A stretch of DNA of 64,000 bases, taken from assembly GCA_000526435.1 (NCBI GenBank), contig JAGB01000001.1:310001-374000 (forward strand), written 5' to 3'. The notes beneath the pieces were generated by a model. That model was not told the origin of the DNA and did no database searches. It was given only the letters and a program-made list of their open reading frames with translations. The number at the start of each line of letters is the position of its first letter. Position 1 is the first letter of the stretch. Origin of the DNA: Caldicoprobacter oshimai DSM 21659 (lineage in GTDB: Bacteria > Bacillota > Clostridia > Caldicoprobacterales > Caldicoprobacteraceae). Both the position numbers and the translations under genes were made by a program. Of the stretch, positions 37,591-47,378 are shown piece after piece.

Positions 37591-38889
37591 TCATCTTTTC
37601 ATGCTCTTGGCAGACAACAACGCTTTGCCCACCAGTTCCTTATCATGGCAGCAGGTGACTTCAACTTTATTGAAATGCCTGCTTTCCTCAATCACCCTGG
37701 CCGTGACCTCCAGCTCGTCATCCAGCTGTACCGGCTTTACAAAGTATACAGTAAAGCTATCCAGTATTATATCCAGCTGCTTGTACTTTCTCAAGGCAAC
37801 GTTACCCACCGTGGCCATGAGCATGGTCATGGCGCTCCAGCTGGCGGTGCCTATCTGGCTCAACAGCATCGGAGACACCGAACCGTAAAACACCATGCCG
37901 TCCTCTATCTTTTTATTTTGAAACCCTTTCAGCACCATATCCTCCAGCGTTTCGCTCACCTGCGGCTGGCTGCTCATATACTGAAGCGCCTTTATTACAT
38001 CCTGGTTGGTGACTATACCCACCAACTTTTTGTTCTCCACCACCGGCAGCAGCTCTATGCCTTCCCAGATCATTATGTGCGCGGCATAGGCTATCGTGGT
38101 CTTGGGCCCTACCGTAATTGGGTTGGGAGTCATAAGTTCCTGTATGGACTTCCCCTCGGCATCGGCTATGTCTTTGGAAGTGACAATCCCTACTACATGG
38201 TGGTTCTGGTCAACCACCGGGAATCTGCTGTGGCCAGTGGTGTAAAAGAGCATTCTCCACTTTTCAATGGTATCGTTTACACTGAGGTAGTGAGGATTGG
38301 GCACCATGATGTCCTCTACCAGCAAAATATCCTTCTTTATCATCCGCTCGGATATGGCCTTATTGATCATTGTAGCGATGGTGAAGGTATCATATGTCGA
38401 CGTTATGACCGGAAGTTCCTTGGCATCAGCCAGATCACGTATTTCCTGGCTGCACGAAAAACCACCGGTGATGAGAACGGCACAATCATTCTCCAGTGCA
38501 AGGCGATGCGCTTCTTCCCTGTTCCCGACGATCAGCAGGCTTCCTGATGAAAGATATTTTTTCATGGCATCGATGGTCATAGCCCCTATGACAAAGCGCG
38601 ACAACGTCTTGTCCAGCCCTTTCCGACCGCCCAGCACCATGCCATCCACTATGGACACAACCTCTGCATACGTCAGCCGCTCGATGTCCCTTTTTTCCAC
38701 CTTTTCTATACGAACTGTACCTACCCGTGGAAGGGTCTTTACGTATTCCAGGCTCTCGGCTTCCTTTATGGCGCGGTATGCGGTACCTTCACTGACCCCC
38801 ATCTGCTGGGCGATCTTGCGAACCGAAATGCGCGTCCCAACTTCCAGCTGTTTAATATACTCTATTATAAGGTTGTGCTTGGTGCTCAT
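37591..38889 (-). CDS. HTH-DRTGG-CBS-hotdog regulatory protein (YtoI-like)
   Basis: A 432-residue cytoplasmic protein with four parts: an N-terminal winged-helix-like region (ISVRKIAQQMGVSEGTAYRAIKEAE), a DRTGG domain (about 110-185), a pair of CBS domains that usually bind adenosyl nucleotides (about 190-305), and a C-terminal hot-dog domain (about 320-430). The order matches Bacillus YtoI, whose function is unresolved; an adenine-nucleotide-responsive regulator is inferred. It sits directly before dnaE, as in other Clostridia. Confidence 0.8.
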   Translation of the reverse strand: MSTKHNLIIEYIKQLEVGTRISVRKIAQQMGVSEGTAYRAIKEAESLEYVKTLPRVGTVRIEKVEKRDIERLTYAEVVSIVDGMVLGGRKGLDKTLSRFVIGAMTIDAMKKYLSSGSLLIVGNREEAHRLALENDCAVLITGGFSCSQEIRDLADAKELPVITSTYDTFTIATMINKAISERMIKKDILLVEDIMVPNPHYLSVNDTIEKWRMLFYTTGHSRFPVVDQNHHVVGIVTSKDIADAEGKSIQELMTPNPITVGPKTTIAYAAHIMIWEGIELLPVVENKKLVGIVTNQDVIKALQYMSSQPQVSETLEDMVLKGFQNKKIEDGMVFYGSVSPMLLSQIGTASWSAMTMLMATVGNVALRKYKQLDIILDSFTVYFVKPVQLDDELEVTARVIEESRHFNKVEVTCCHDKELVGKALLSAKSMKR

Positions 38890-38995
38890 GCCCTCACCCT
38901 TCTACAAATTTACATGGCTCGACACTATTGTAACACTTTCTCTCACTATATACAATATGCTCCCATTTTCGCCGAAAGTGCACTATACATTAAAA

Positions 38996-39283
38996 TCACG
39001 ATGAGGCATTGTTGTGCGGTACCTCCGAAAAGTTGGAGGCAATCAAACGCTGTATGGCTGACATGGCCTTGCTTTCATCCTCGCCCTCGATGATGATGGT
39101 GACCTCATCTCCCTGCCGTACGCCCAGCGACATAACCCCCATGATGCTCTTGGCGTTTACCTTTTTAAGCCCTTTGGCAATCCATATGCGGGACACAAAC
39201 CTGCTGGCAACCTGCACAAACAAAGCCGCCGGGCGCGCTTGCAGTCCAGCCTGGTGTTCTATAGTGAACTTAGCCTCCAGCAC
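38996..39283 (-). CDS. crh: HPr-family protein with Gln15, Crh-like
   Basis: A 95-residue HPr fold. Ser46 is present in VNAKSIMGVMSLGV and is the site phosphorylated by HPr kinase. Position 15, the His used in PTS sugar transport, is Gln here (GLQARPAAL instead of GLHARPA). Bacillus Crh has the same change: it cannot carry PTS phosphate but, as Ser46-P, acts with CcpA in catabolite repression. The gene follows whiA and yvcK and is in the same block as hprK, matching the yvcJ-yvcK-whiA-crh order in Bacillus. The C-terminus is a little longer than usual. Confidence 0.8.
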   Translation of the reverse strand: MLEAKFTIEHQAGLQARPAALFVQVASRFVSRIWIAKGLKKVNAKSIMGVMSLGVRQGDEVTIIIEGEDESKAMSAIQRLIASNFSEVPHNNASS

Positions 39284-40249
39284 CTACATCTCCCCCTTTT
39301 TCTTTTCTCTCAGTGCATCGGCAATTTCGTCCAGCTTTCGCAAACGATGATTGACCCCCGACTTCCCGATGGGAGGAACCAGCATGCTGCCCAATTCCTT
39401 CAAACTAGCATCCCTGTACTTAAGCCGTAGCTCCGCAATTTCACGAAGCTGCGGTGAAAGCCTGTGCAGACCAATACTCTGGCGTATATATTCTATGTTC
39501 TCTATCTGTCTGATAGCAGCATTCACCGTTTTGTCCAGATTTGCCGTTTCACAGTTCACAATCCGGTTGATGTTGTTGCGCATATCCTTGCAAGCCCTTA
39601 TATTCTCCAACTCAAGCAGCGCCTGGTGAGCACCTATAATATTGAGAAAATGAGAAATATTTTCTCCCTCCTTGAAGTACAGCACATGGTTGCCCTTTCT
39701 TTCAACGATTTTGGCGTGTAAACCGAAGCGTGCTATTAAGCTGCTCAAGGCCTGTGCATACTCCAAATCATGCGTTACTACTTCCAAGTGGTAGTTTTTT
39801 TCTGGGTCGCTTATATAACCGCCCCCCAGGAAAGTGGCACGCAGGTAAGCCCTCCTGCAACATTCATTCTCAATGAGAGCCGAATGAATTCCTATAAAAA
39901 TATTGGTGTTGTCCATCTCGTCTTTGTAAAGCACATGGGCGTCCTCTAAAAGCGTCCTGGCTTCTGAGGGGCACAAAACCGCCACTATATAGACGTTGTT
40001 CTTCTTCAACCTGTTATTTTTGCGTATGAGTATTTCTGGCTGCACTTTATACCTGACTTTGATCAGTTTGAATATACGGCGAGCCACTGAAGCGCTTTCG
40101 GTGCTGAAATACACTCCTACTTCATTATTGCCCAAGAATAACATGGTACCATTTATATGAAGGAAAGCAGCCAACTCGGCCATTATGCAACAGCTCTGGC
40201 CCAGCGGAATGCTGCAAAGTTCGCTCTTTACGGTTGATGAAAAGAACAT
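39284..40249 (-). CDS. whiA: Sporulation/division regulator WhiA
   Basis: A 321-residue protein with an N-terminal LAGLIDADG-like fold (SFYSTVKSELC-type start, here FFSSTVKSELCSI; RATFLGGGYISDPEKNYHLE) and a C-terminal helix-turn-helix (LSPQLREIAELRLKYRDASLKELG, IGKSGVNHRLRKL). WhiA binds DNA and influences cell division and chromosome segregation in Bacillus and sporulation in Streptomyces. The catalytic residues of homing endonucleases are absent, as is usual for WhiA. It is packed tightly against the crh and yvcK genes. Confidence 0.92.
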   Translation of the reverse strand: MFFSSTVKSELCSIPLGQSCCIMAELAAFLHINGTMLFLGNNEVGVYFSTESASVARRIFKLIKVRYKVQPEILIRKNNRLKKNNVYIVAVLCPSEARTLLEDAHVLYKDEMDNTNIFIGIHSALIENECCRRAYLRATFLGGGYISDPEKNYHLEVVTHDLEYAQALSSLIARFGLHAKIVERKGNHVLYFKEGENISHFLNIIGAHQALLELENIRACKDMRNNINRIVNCETANLDKTVNAAIRQIENIEYIRQSIGLHRLSPQLREIAELRLKYRDASLKELGSMLVPPIGKSGVNHRLRKLDEIADALREKKKGEM

Positions 40250-40274
40250 GGAAGCTCACTCCATCTTTAACCTT

Positions 40275-41381
40275 TCAATTTTTTACAGCAGCTTCGGCAA
40301 TCTTGATGATTTCATAAGCCAACTTCTGGGGATGATGTCTAATAAGCCCACTTGAAAAATCAGACAGGTCGGCCTGCACATATTCAATTCCCATCTCTTT
40401 TAGCTTGTGTATATCAGAGCAGTCGACCGGCGATGCACCTTCCTGCCTGTATTTTTTTAGCAGCTCATCCGGGAAGTCAGAACGGTTTACCAATACAACA
40501 TCAATTATATTCCCTCCGCCGTGCTTTATAAGTGCTTTGACGTGATCCACGACCGAGTAGCCTGTGGTCTCTCCAGGCTGGGTCATCACGTTGCATACGT
40601 ATATCTTCACAGCCCGGCTCCGCCGTATAGCCTCAGCCACTTCTTTTACTATAAGATTTGAAATAATGCTGGTATACAAGCTGCCCGGCCCCAATACTAC
40701 CACATCGGCGTCTTCAATGGCCTCTATTACCTCGGGCAGCGCCCTGCACTCGGGATTGTCCATGGAGACCTCCTTTATAGGGCTGTTCTTCTTTACCTGC
40801 TCCTCGGGAATCCTGGATTCTCCATGGATAACAGTGCCATCCTCCAGCTTGGCCACCAGGTGAACGTTTTCAAGTGACACCGGCAGCACGCGACCGGTAA
40901 CCGCCAGTACGCTGCTCACCTCTTTTATAGCGTTTACAAAGCCATCGGCGATATCTACCATGGCAGCTATGAGGAGGTTGCCCAGATTTTGACCCTTAAG
41001 AGACCCTTCCTTGAAGCGGTACTGAAGCAGCTGTTCCATAATGGGCTCTACATCTGCAAGCGCTAGAATGCAGTTCCTTATATCCCCTGGCGGCAATATC
41101 CCCAAATCCTGCCGCAGCATCCCGGAGCTGCCGCCATCATCGGCCACCGTCACAACAGCCGTTATATTCGAAGTATACAGCTTGAGCCCTCTGAGCAGGG
41201 TTGAAAGGCCGGTACCCCCGCCTATGGCAACCACTTTTGGCCCCTTAGATAATCCATTTTTATGGCGCAACCGCTGTTCAAACTTTTCATTCCCCGATTG
41301 CACGGGCTTCAATCGCTTAGCCATATGCAAAAGGCCAACGCCCAACGCCATTCCTACAGCTACACCTGTCACAAATCCCAT
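40275..41381 (-). CDS. yvcK: Gluconeogenesis factor YvcK (CofD-like)
   Basis: The protein has a CofD-like Rossmann fold: KVVAIGGGTGLSTLLRGLK, then VTVADDGGSSGMLRQDLGILPPGDIRNCILAL, and DVVVLGPGSLYTSI. YvcK binds UDP-sugars and is needed for normal cell-wall growth on gluconeogenic carbon sources. I place the start at ATG 41381 (MGFVTGVAVGMALGVG), giving 368 residues and a short membrane-like N-terminal segment; the longer frame would overlap rapZ by 44 bases. AAGGAAG lies about 14 bases upstream. It belongs to the rapZ-yvcK-whiA-crh cluster. Confidence 0.9.
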   Translation of the reverse strand: MGFVTGVAVGMALGVGLLHMAKRLKPVQSGNEKFEQRLRHKNGLSKGPKVVAIGGGTGLSTLLRGLKLYTSNITAVVTVADDGGSSGMLRQDLGILPPGDIRNCILALADVEPIMEQLLQYRFKEGSLKGQNLGNLLIAAMVDIADGFVNAIKEVSSVLAVTGRVLPVSLENVHLVAKLEDGTVIHGESRIPEEQVKKNSPIKEVSMDNPECRALPEVIEAIEDADVVVLGPGSLYTSIISNLIVKEVAEAIRRSRAVKIYVCNVMTQPGETTGYSVVDHVKALIKHGGGNIIDVVLVNRSDFPDELLKKYRQEGASPVDCSDIHKLKEMGIEYVQADLSDFSSGLIRHHPQKLAYEIIKIAEAAVKN

Positions 41382-41388
41382 ACCCTCA

Positions 41389-42252
41389 TCACTCTTCCTT
41401 ATTATGAATATCACGATGCGAGACATCGACACGATGCCCTTTACTTCTAAGCATTTCGTAGATGAAATCAGCTATAGCCACTGAACGGTGCTTTCCACCT
41501 GTACACCCTATACCTATCACCAGCTGAGATTTGCCTTCTTTAATATAATAAGGAATCAAAAAATCCAGCATGTCTTCCAGCTTATTTAAAAATATTTGCG
41601 TTTCGGGAAACGAAAAAACATACTTTCTGACATCCGGGTCTTTACCCGTTTGGTTTTTGAGCTCATCTATATAAAACGGGTTTGGAAGAAACCTCACGTC
41701 AAACACCAAGTCAGCATCCACCAAAATGCCGTTTTTGTATCCAAATGAGACCACCGAAATGACCATGCTCTGGGAAGCTTGACTGTCACCAAACAGATTG
41801 AGAAGGGTTTCTTTTAGCTGTTTGGGCTGCATATAACTGGTATCTATGACGTAGGTGGCCTTCTCCTTAACGCTCTTTAAGCGTTCGCGCTCCATATTTA
41901 TCCCCTGAATTATTCTTCCCTCTTTTACCAGGGGATGCATGCGCCTGCTTTCCTTATAGCGCTTTATCAAAACGTTATCGGCAGCATCAAGGAATAGAAT
42001 TTCATAGTCATATCCCAATTCCTTCAGATTATACAGGCACTCAAACAGATCGTCAAAAAACCCTCCTCCACGGATATCCACCACAATAGCAATCTTGTCG
42101 ATTTTGCCCGATGACTGGTAGCACAGCTCGGCAAATTTAGGAATAAGCTTTGGCGGCAGATTGTCAACGCAAAAGAAGCCCATATCCTCCATATACCGAA
42201 TAGCGAGGGTTTTGCCCGCACCCGACAGGCCGGTGACTATCACAAAGCGCAT
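41389..42252 (-). CDS. rapZ: RNase adapter / nucleotide-binding protein RapZ (YvcJ)
   Basis: A 287-residue protein with P-loop [10 protein letters not shown] at the N-terminus, [11 protein letters not shown], and the conserved C-terminal [17 protein letters not shown]. The E. coli homologue guides RNase E to a small RNA that controls amino-sugar synthesis. Bacillus YvcJ is a GTPase affecting competence; the role in Clostridia is open. The gene ends eight bases before the yvcK start. Confidence 0.93.
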   Translation of the reverse strand: MRFVIVTGLSGAGKTLAIRYMEDMGFFCVDNLPPKLIPKFAELCYQSSGKIDKIAIVVDIRGGGFFDDLFECLYNLKELGYDYEILFLDAADNVLIKRYKESRRMHPLVKEGRIIQGINMERERLKSVKEKATYVIDTSYMQPKQLKETLLNLFGDSQASQSMVISVVSFGYKNGILVDADLVFDVRFLPNPFYIDELKNQTGKDPDVRKYVFSFPETQIFLNKLEDMLDFLIPYYIKEGKSQLVIGIGCTGGKHRSVAIADFIYEMLRSKGHRVDVSHRDIHNKEE

Positions 42253-42326
42253 GCCCTACTACCTACCTTCCTTTGTATGCGTTATACTGTCTGTATCAAA
42301 ACTTCTACTATTACATTATAACACAT

Positions 42327-43076
42327 TTAATACAAAAAATCTTGTGAATTTAAAATCCTGTCAGGAGGAACCCCGGCCCTTTGGGCAATCATAAGACCCC
42401 TCGCCATATTTCCTACATTCTCAGGGGTATGCGCATCGCTATTTATGACAAAGAGGGCGCCCTCTTCCATTGCGATCCTGACATACTCCTCCGTCATAAA
42501 TCCATGGCTGCTGTTTATTTCCAAAAAAACCTTGTACTTAACGGCATGTTTTGCAAGAAGGCGGGTATCTATATCTATCTTGGCTCCCGGGTGAGTTATG
42601 GTGTGAATGGGATAGCGCTCCATTGCCCGTATCATAGCCATGGTGTTGTCATAGCGGAGCCTATCACGGTCACAAAGGGGCACCGCCGAGCACAGGGCAT
42701 TTTTTAACAACAGCCTCCATCCATCCTTAAACGAGAACGGCATCACCGCTTTGTGAAACCCCATCAAAATGATGTCAAAGACTCCTATATATTCCTGCGG
42801 TATATCTATATCCCCTTCCATGCTTATCAGGTTGGCCTCTATGCCAAACAATATCTCTATGTCATCATACTTTTTTCTCAAACCGTCAATTTCTCGCCTC
42901 ATCCTATCTATATCCTTAAGCCGCATGCCAATGCCGATGTGGTTAAACCCGTGATCGGTTATGGCTATTCTCTTAAGCCCCCGCTTTCGTGCTGCGATGA
43001 CGTTCTGTTCAATTGTGCCTTTCCCGTGGCTGTAACGCGTATGCGTATGATAGTCAGCTGTCAAGCGATATTCCAT
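42327..43076 (-). CDS. PHP-domain phosphoesterase (YcdX-like)
   Basis: A 249-residue PHP hydrolase. Metal-binding motifs in order: DYHTHTRYSHGKG (about 9-21), ITDHGFNH, GIEANL, HPGAKID, EINSSHGF and NSDAHTPENVG. Such proteins hydrolyse phosphate monoesters in the cytoplasm; histidinol phosphatase is a relative, but no his genes are near. The position between murB and rapZ is typical of Clostridia. Substrate unknown. Confidence 0.82.
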   Translation of the reverse strand: MEYRLTADYHTHTRYSHGKGTIEQNVIAARKRGLKRIAITDHGFNHIGIGMRLKDIDRMRREIDGLRKKYDDIEILFGIEANLISMEGDIDIPQEYIGVFDIILMGFHKAVMPFSFKDGWRLLLKNALCSAVPLCDRDRLRYDNTMAMIRAMERYPIHTITHPGAKIDIDTRLLAKHAVKYKVFLEINSSHGFMTEEYVRIAMEEGALFVINSDAHTPENVGNMARGLMIAQRAGVPPDRILNSQDFLY

Positions 43077-43089
43077 AATAATTACTCCT

Positions 43090-44004
43090 TCATTCTTCGC
43101 CTACTATCCTGATTTCCGGTTTCAGCTCTACCCCATATTTTTCTTTAACTCTTTGCTGGATAACTTCGATAAGCGACAATACATCATTAGCAGTGGCGTT
43201 CCCCAGGTTGACTATAAACCCCGCGTGCTTTTCAGACACCTGGGCATCGCCTATCCTAAATCCTTTGAGCCCGGCATCCTCTATGAGTTTGCCCGCAAAA
43301 TAACCCGGCGGACGCATGAAAACGCTGCCTGCGCTGGGCAGGGACAAAGGCTGTTTCTCCTGCCTTTTGCGCGTCAAATCGGCCATGACCGCCTTTATCT
43401 CTTCATACTTTCCCGGACTTAAAGCCAGGTTTGCCTCCAACACAATAAGCCCTCTTTTTTGAACATAGCTGGTACGATAGCCAAACTCAAGCTCAGCGTT
43501 GTCCAAGCAAAACTCGCTTCCATGGGCATCCATGACCTTAACCCAATCCACCACGTCCTTCATCTCGCCGCCATAAGCCCCTGCGTTCATGACGATAGCG
43601 CCGCCCAACGTTCCGGGTATGCCGCTTGCAAACTCTAATCCCTTGAGTTCGGTTTGAAGAGCTTTTTTGGAAAGGGTAGAAAGAAGCGCCCCTGCTTGGG
43701 CCTTTATACAGCAACCTTCAACCCATATGCGGTTGAAGGTGTTGGCAATCTTTATAACCACGCCCCTTATGCCTTTGTCCCTCACCAGCAGATTAGAGCC
43801 ATTGCCCATGATTATAAAAGGCACATTCCATTTTTGACATACTTCTAAAGTACTGCGAATATGTTCAATTTCAGAGGGGAGGACCATCAAGTCAGCGGGG
43901 CCACCGATGCGAAATGAAGTATGGTTCTTCATGGGCTCATCTATAAGAAGTTGTTCCTTTGGGATAAAATGCGTCAATTCATTGTACACTTCATGAATAT
44001 TCAT
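43090..44004 (-). CDS. murB: UDP-N-acetylenolpyruvoylglucosamine reductase
   Basis: A 304-residue type II MurB that reduces UDP-GlcNAc-enolpyruvate to UDP-MurNAc with NADPH and FAD in peptidoglycan synthesis. Evidence: TSFRIGGPADLMVLP (FAD binding), MGNGSNLLVRDKGIRGVVI, ASGIPGTLGGAIVMNAGAYGGEM, the catalytic Ser in LPSAGSVFMRPPG, and Glu near the C-terminus (KPEIRIVGEE). It lies 13 bases upstream of the PHP gene. Confidence 0.95.
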   Translation of the reverse strand: MNIHEVYNELTHFIPKEQLLIDEPMKNHTSFRIGGPADLMVLPSEIEHIRSTLEVCQKWNVPFIIMGNGSNLLVRDKGIRGVVIKIANTFNRIWVEGCCIKAQAGALLSTLSKKALQTELKGLEFASGIPGTLGGAIVMNAGAYGGEMKDVVDWVKVMDAHGSEFCLDNAELEFGYRTSYVQKRGLIVLEANLALSPGKYEEIKAVMADLTRKRQEKQPLSLPSAGSVFMRPPGYFAGKLIEDAGLKGFRIGDAQVSEKHAGFIVNLGNATANDVLSLIEVIQQRVKEKYGVELKPEIRIVGEE

Positions 44005-44104
44005 AGCACAACTCCTATTGTTTTATAGTTTATAGTTTAAAAGTTTCAATCATCTTTCATACAACAACATTAAGTTTAAACCATTTTCATTTTATTGACA
44101 AGCG

Positions 44105-45355
44105 TTAATGGTCTATGGCTTCAGTTCCCAATTCCTGTTTTAGTTTGTTGTATTCGTTTTCCAAAAGCCGTACAGTTTTCTCATCACCTGGCCCGTACAC
44201 ATAATTTTTAAGAGAGATTTCCAGCTGATGCATTTGCGGGTCATCGGCGTATATGTCGCCTACAGTAGTGATTACAGGAAACATGCCTATGCTTTTGAGC
44301 TCCTGCTGTGCTTCATCCTCAAGCAATCCCTTTAAAAAAGATACGCACAGCTCAAGCTTTATGTGGTTATCGGTCCTGAGTATCCCAAAAGCCGCTATTT
44401 GGTCTAAAAACAGGCCTTTTTTGTCGGCTGGTAAACCTTTTACGGCTATCTCAAACCCATTGCCCGATTGCTGCAAAGCTCGCATCTGATATATAGCCCT
44501 GGTATTTGTAAGCATTATGCCAACCCTGCCCTGACCTGCGAAAAGGTCCCAGGCCTTGTTGTAGGAAAAGCCCAACATGCCTTGAGGTAAAGCTCCGGCT
44601 TGGTGCCATCGCATTAAATAGCTGTAAACCTGTTCATCTACTATTTTTCCCTGGCTACCATGAATAATACTCAACAAAGGGCGGCTATAGGGCGTGGAGT
44701 ATGTACAAAAGCCGTAATATCGTTTTTCAGCCTTGCCCTCTTTCTCTGTAAAAGTCATGGTCCTCACCGCTGAATCCAAAAATGCATAGTCCAGCTGGCC
44801 TTCGGGGATGATGACCTCCTTTTCGTGTGCCAACTGAGCGTTGAACACAAGGGCATAGGCCCCCATCATATACGGCACCCCTATCATCTTGCCGTCCCTC
44901 ACAACATGCTTATAGGCAACGGGATTTAGCTTTCTTAAATCTTCTTGGCTGAAGAATTCGTCCAAGTCCACCAAAAGGTCATGGGGTATTATATCCTCGT
45001 ATACCGGCAAAGCAATGATATCGGGCAGAACATTATCCCCTGCATTTCCCTGGAAATACATCTTCATCCTGTCGGGGGTAATGTTCCTGACATCAATGAA
45101 GACGCCGGGATTCTGCTTTTCGAACTTTTCAACCTGAAGGTTTAGCCATCTGGTATTGCTCCCCGTTCCACAGTCTATGAAGTTCACATTCCACAGTGTT
45201 ATCAAGCCTGTCCATTCAGGTTTTTTTCTAAAAAGGGGGTCCACAGGATCGGGAAGGCTCCTTAAATTCTTGGACAACGCCGGCCACCCTACAAAAAGAA
45301 TAACCAATAATACCGCATATAAAAAAAGAGTAAATGGTTTTACCTTTAGCTTCAT
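44105..45355 (-). CDS. Extracellular solute-binding protein, family 1, membrane-anchored
   Basis: A 416-residue protein of the sugar-type substrate-binding family: a two-domain fold with TLWNVNFIDCGTGSNTRWLN, VEKFEKQNPGVFIDV and LPDIIALPVYEDII. The N-terminus has one hydrophobic segment (about 8-27) with no lipobox Cys at the usual place, so it is probably a membrane-anchored protein. No permease or ATPase is nearby, so it is an orphan. It sits between hprK and murB, perhaps sensing rather than importing a sugar; that is inference. Confidence 0.7.
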   Translation of the reverse strand: MKLKVKPFTLFLYAVLLVILFVGWPALSKNLRSLPDPVDPLFRKKPEWTGLITLWNVNFIDCGTGSNTRWLNLQVEKFEKQNPGVFIDVRNITPDRMKMYFQGNAGDNVLPDIIALPVYEDIIPHDLLVDLDEFFSQEDLRKLNPVAYKHVVRDGKMIGVPYMMGAYALVFNAQLAHEKEVIIPEGQLDYAFLDSAVRTMTFTEKEGKAEKRYYGFCTYSTPYSRPLLSIIHGSQGKIVDEQVYSYLMRWHQAGALPQGMLGFSYNKAWDLFAGQGRVGIMLTNTRAIYQMRALQQSGNGFEIAVKGLPADKKGLFLDQIAAFGILRTDNHIKLELCVSFLKGLLEDEAQQELKSIGMFPVITTVGDIYADDPQMHQLEISLKNYVYGPGDEKTVRLLENEYNKLKQELGTEAIDH

Positions 45356-45559
45356 ATTGCCCCTCCCGTCGAGTTCTTTCCGCCCTGCAAGGGACGAGGC
45401 TTTTTTCAGAATTGCTGTAAAACCCTTTACTCCATTTATATTTGTATAACCTACACAGTATTCCTTTGCTTTAATACATCGATCCCTCTAAAACGCGGAC
45501 AGACCGGCGCCATTTCAAAGCACCCAAAAACCTCAGGAACCCCGGACATACGTCAAAGG

Positions 45560-46489
45560 TCAGCGTTCCTTGTTCATCTGTATCAAAGCGTTAAGCCTGT
45601 TATCCAGTTCGCGGGCAGCATGATAACCCATATTTTTGAGCCGGAAATTGCGGGCGGCGACCTCAACTATGATGGCTAAGTTTCTCCCCGGCCGAACTGG
45701 CAACACGATTTTGGGCAGCTTAACGCCCAAAATCTCGATGTACTCCTCATCCAGCCCCAGTCGGTCATACTCCTTATTGTCATCCCACAGTTCCATCTGT
45801 ATCACCAAATCCAGAGGCTTGTTGTTTATAACCGCCCCTACCCCATACATGGCTTTAATGTCTATTATGCCTATCCCTCTTATCTCCATAAAATGCCTTA
45901 TAAGCTCGGGGGCCTCACCTATCAGGCGATTGTCGGCCACCTTTTTTATCTCAACCGCGTCATCTGCCACAAGGCGATGCCCTCTCTTGATTAGCTCCAG
46001 CGCCGTCTCGCTTTTACCTATACCGCTTTCGCCCATCAAGAAAACTCCTACACCATACACATCCACCAATACTCCATGGCGAGTTATTCTGGGCGCCAGC
46101 GCAGAGGACAGATAGCTGGTAAGCTTGCTGATTAGATTTGTGGTAACCAGCTGTGAGCGAAAAACCGGGCGGTCGTATTTCTTTGCCGCTTCAACCAGAT
46201 AATCAGGTACCTCCATGCCACGGGATACTATAAGGCATGGGATGTCGTATTTAAAGAACTGGCATAGCCGTTCAAAGCGGGTTTGAGGATCCAACCCATT
46301 AAGATATGTCATCTCGGTCTTCCCTACTACCTGGACCCTTTCGCTGGCGAAATAATCAAAGAATCCGGCAAACTGAAGCCCTGGCCTGTTGATATCGCTG
46401 GTGGTGATACCAATCTTTGGGTTATCGCCCATATATATAACTTCAAGCTCAAAGGCCTTAACGATGTCTTCTATTGGCACAGAGTTCAA
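45560..46489 (-). CDS. hprK: HPr kinase/phosphorylase
   Basis: A 309-residue bifunctional enzyme that phosphorylates and dephosphorylates Ser46 of HPr and Crh in response to fructose-1,6-bisphosphate and phosphate. It has the P-loop GESGIGKS at residues 153-160, VADDAVEIK after it, and the C-terminal MEIRGIGIID and LPVRPGRNLAIIVEVAARN signature. The start appears to be TTG 46489, behind GGGGGAGG, inside the end of the upstream HAD gene (32-base overlap), suggesting coupling. A partner with Ser46, the Crh-like protein, is encoded at 39.0-39.3 kb. Confidence 0.93.
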   Translation of the reverse strand: MNSVPIEDIVKAFELEVIYMGDNPKIGITTSDINRPGLQFAGFFDYFASERVQVVGKTEMTYLNGLDPQTRFERLCQFFKYDIPCLIVSRGMEVPDYLVEAAKKYDRPVFRSQLVTTNLISKLTSYLSSALAPRITRHGVLVDVYGVGVFLMGESGIGKSETALELIKRGHRLVADDAVEIKKVADNRLIGEAPELIRHFMEIRGIGIIDIKAMYGVGAVINNKPLDLVIQMELWDDNKEYDRLGLDEEYIEILGVKLPKIVLPVRPGRNLAIIVEVAARNFRLKNMGYHAARELDNRLNALIQMNKER

Positions 46490-47297
46490 AGGGCATTCCT
46501 CCCCCTAAGACGAATTTCTCCAGCACATGGGCAACGCCATTGTCATTGTTTGAATAGGTTACATAATCAGCATGAGATTTTACGATTTCAGGTGCATTGC
46601 CCATGGCCACGCCCAACCCGGCATAGGTAAGCATGGGTATATCATTGAAACTGTCACCAATTGCGATGACCTCTTCGCGCTTAATGCCGTACATATCTGC
46701 GAGATACCTTACCGCATTTCCTTTGGTAGCCTCTATGTTGGTAAACTCCAAGTAATGAGCTTTTGAGATAGTAACCTGCAATTTTCCTTTATATTTTTCC
46801 TTATAGTGCTCCATCCATTTCAAAATGTTTTCTGGCTCGTCAATCATTATCAACTTAGTAGGTTCTTTTACCAGGAAATCTTCCAGGGAGCCTACAGCTT
46901 TTCCTGGAATGCCGCTCACCTTAAAATACAGGTCTGAATACTTGTTATGCTGTTCGAAATAATATTCATCATCTATATAAACCTGCAGGTGTATATTGTT
47001 TTTCTTGCTCTCTCGAATGATTTCCCTGGAAAGGTCCAGCGGCACCGGACAATGCAAAAGCACATTACGGGATAGGGCGTTTACTACCAGTGCCCCTTGA
47101 TATGTGATAACAGGAGCATCGATTCCCAGCTGTTGCACATATGGAAGTGCCGATTTGAACATCCGGCCTGTGGCTATGGTCACAATAACCCCTTCCTCGA
47201 TTGCACGGCGCACTGCTTGCTTGTTTTCCTGGCTAATTGTGAGGTTATCGTCCAGCAGTGAGTCGTCCAGGTCGATTGCAATCATTCTGTACTTCAA
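46458..47297 (-). CDS. Cof-type HAD-IIB phosphatase
   Basis: A 279-residue HAD phosphatase: motif I AIDLDDSLLDD with the nucleophile Asp, ATGRMF (motif II), Lys in KGNAVRYLADMYGI, and motif IV AIGDSFNDIPML. The Cof subfamily dephosphorylates sugar phosphates and cofactors such as FMN or pyridoxal phosphate. It overlaps the hprK start. Substrate unknown. Confidence 0.85.
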   Translation of the reverse strand: MKYRMIAIDLDDSLLDDNLTISQENKQAVRRAIEEGVIVTIATGRMFKSALPYVQQLGIDAPVITYQGALVVNALSRNVLLHCPVPLDLSREIIRESKKNNIHLQVYIDDEYYFEQHNKYSDLYFKVSGIPGKAVGSLEDFLVKEPTKLIMIDEPENILKWMEHYKEKYKGKLQVTISKAHYLEFTNIEATKGNAVRYLADMYGIKREEVIAIGDSFNDIPMLTYAGLGVAMGNAPEIVKSHADYVTYSNNDNGVAHVLEKFVLGGGMPFELCANRRHR

Positions 47298-47378
47298 ATC
47301 CTGTCACCCCGTAATATTTCAATGATAGGACCTACGAACTGGTCAAAATGCTATAATTTGGCCCTAGCTTACTTCAAA

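Noticed and set aside
37579-38547. 322-codon plus-strand frame
   Set aside because: Opposite the ytoI-like gene; His/Tyr-rich composition is typical of an antisense shadow.
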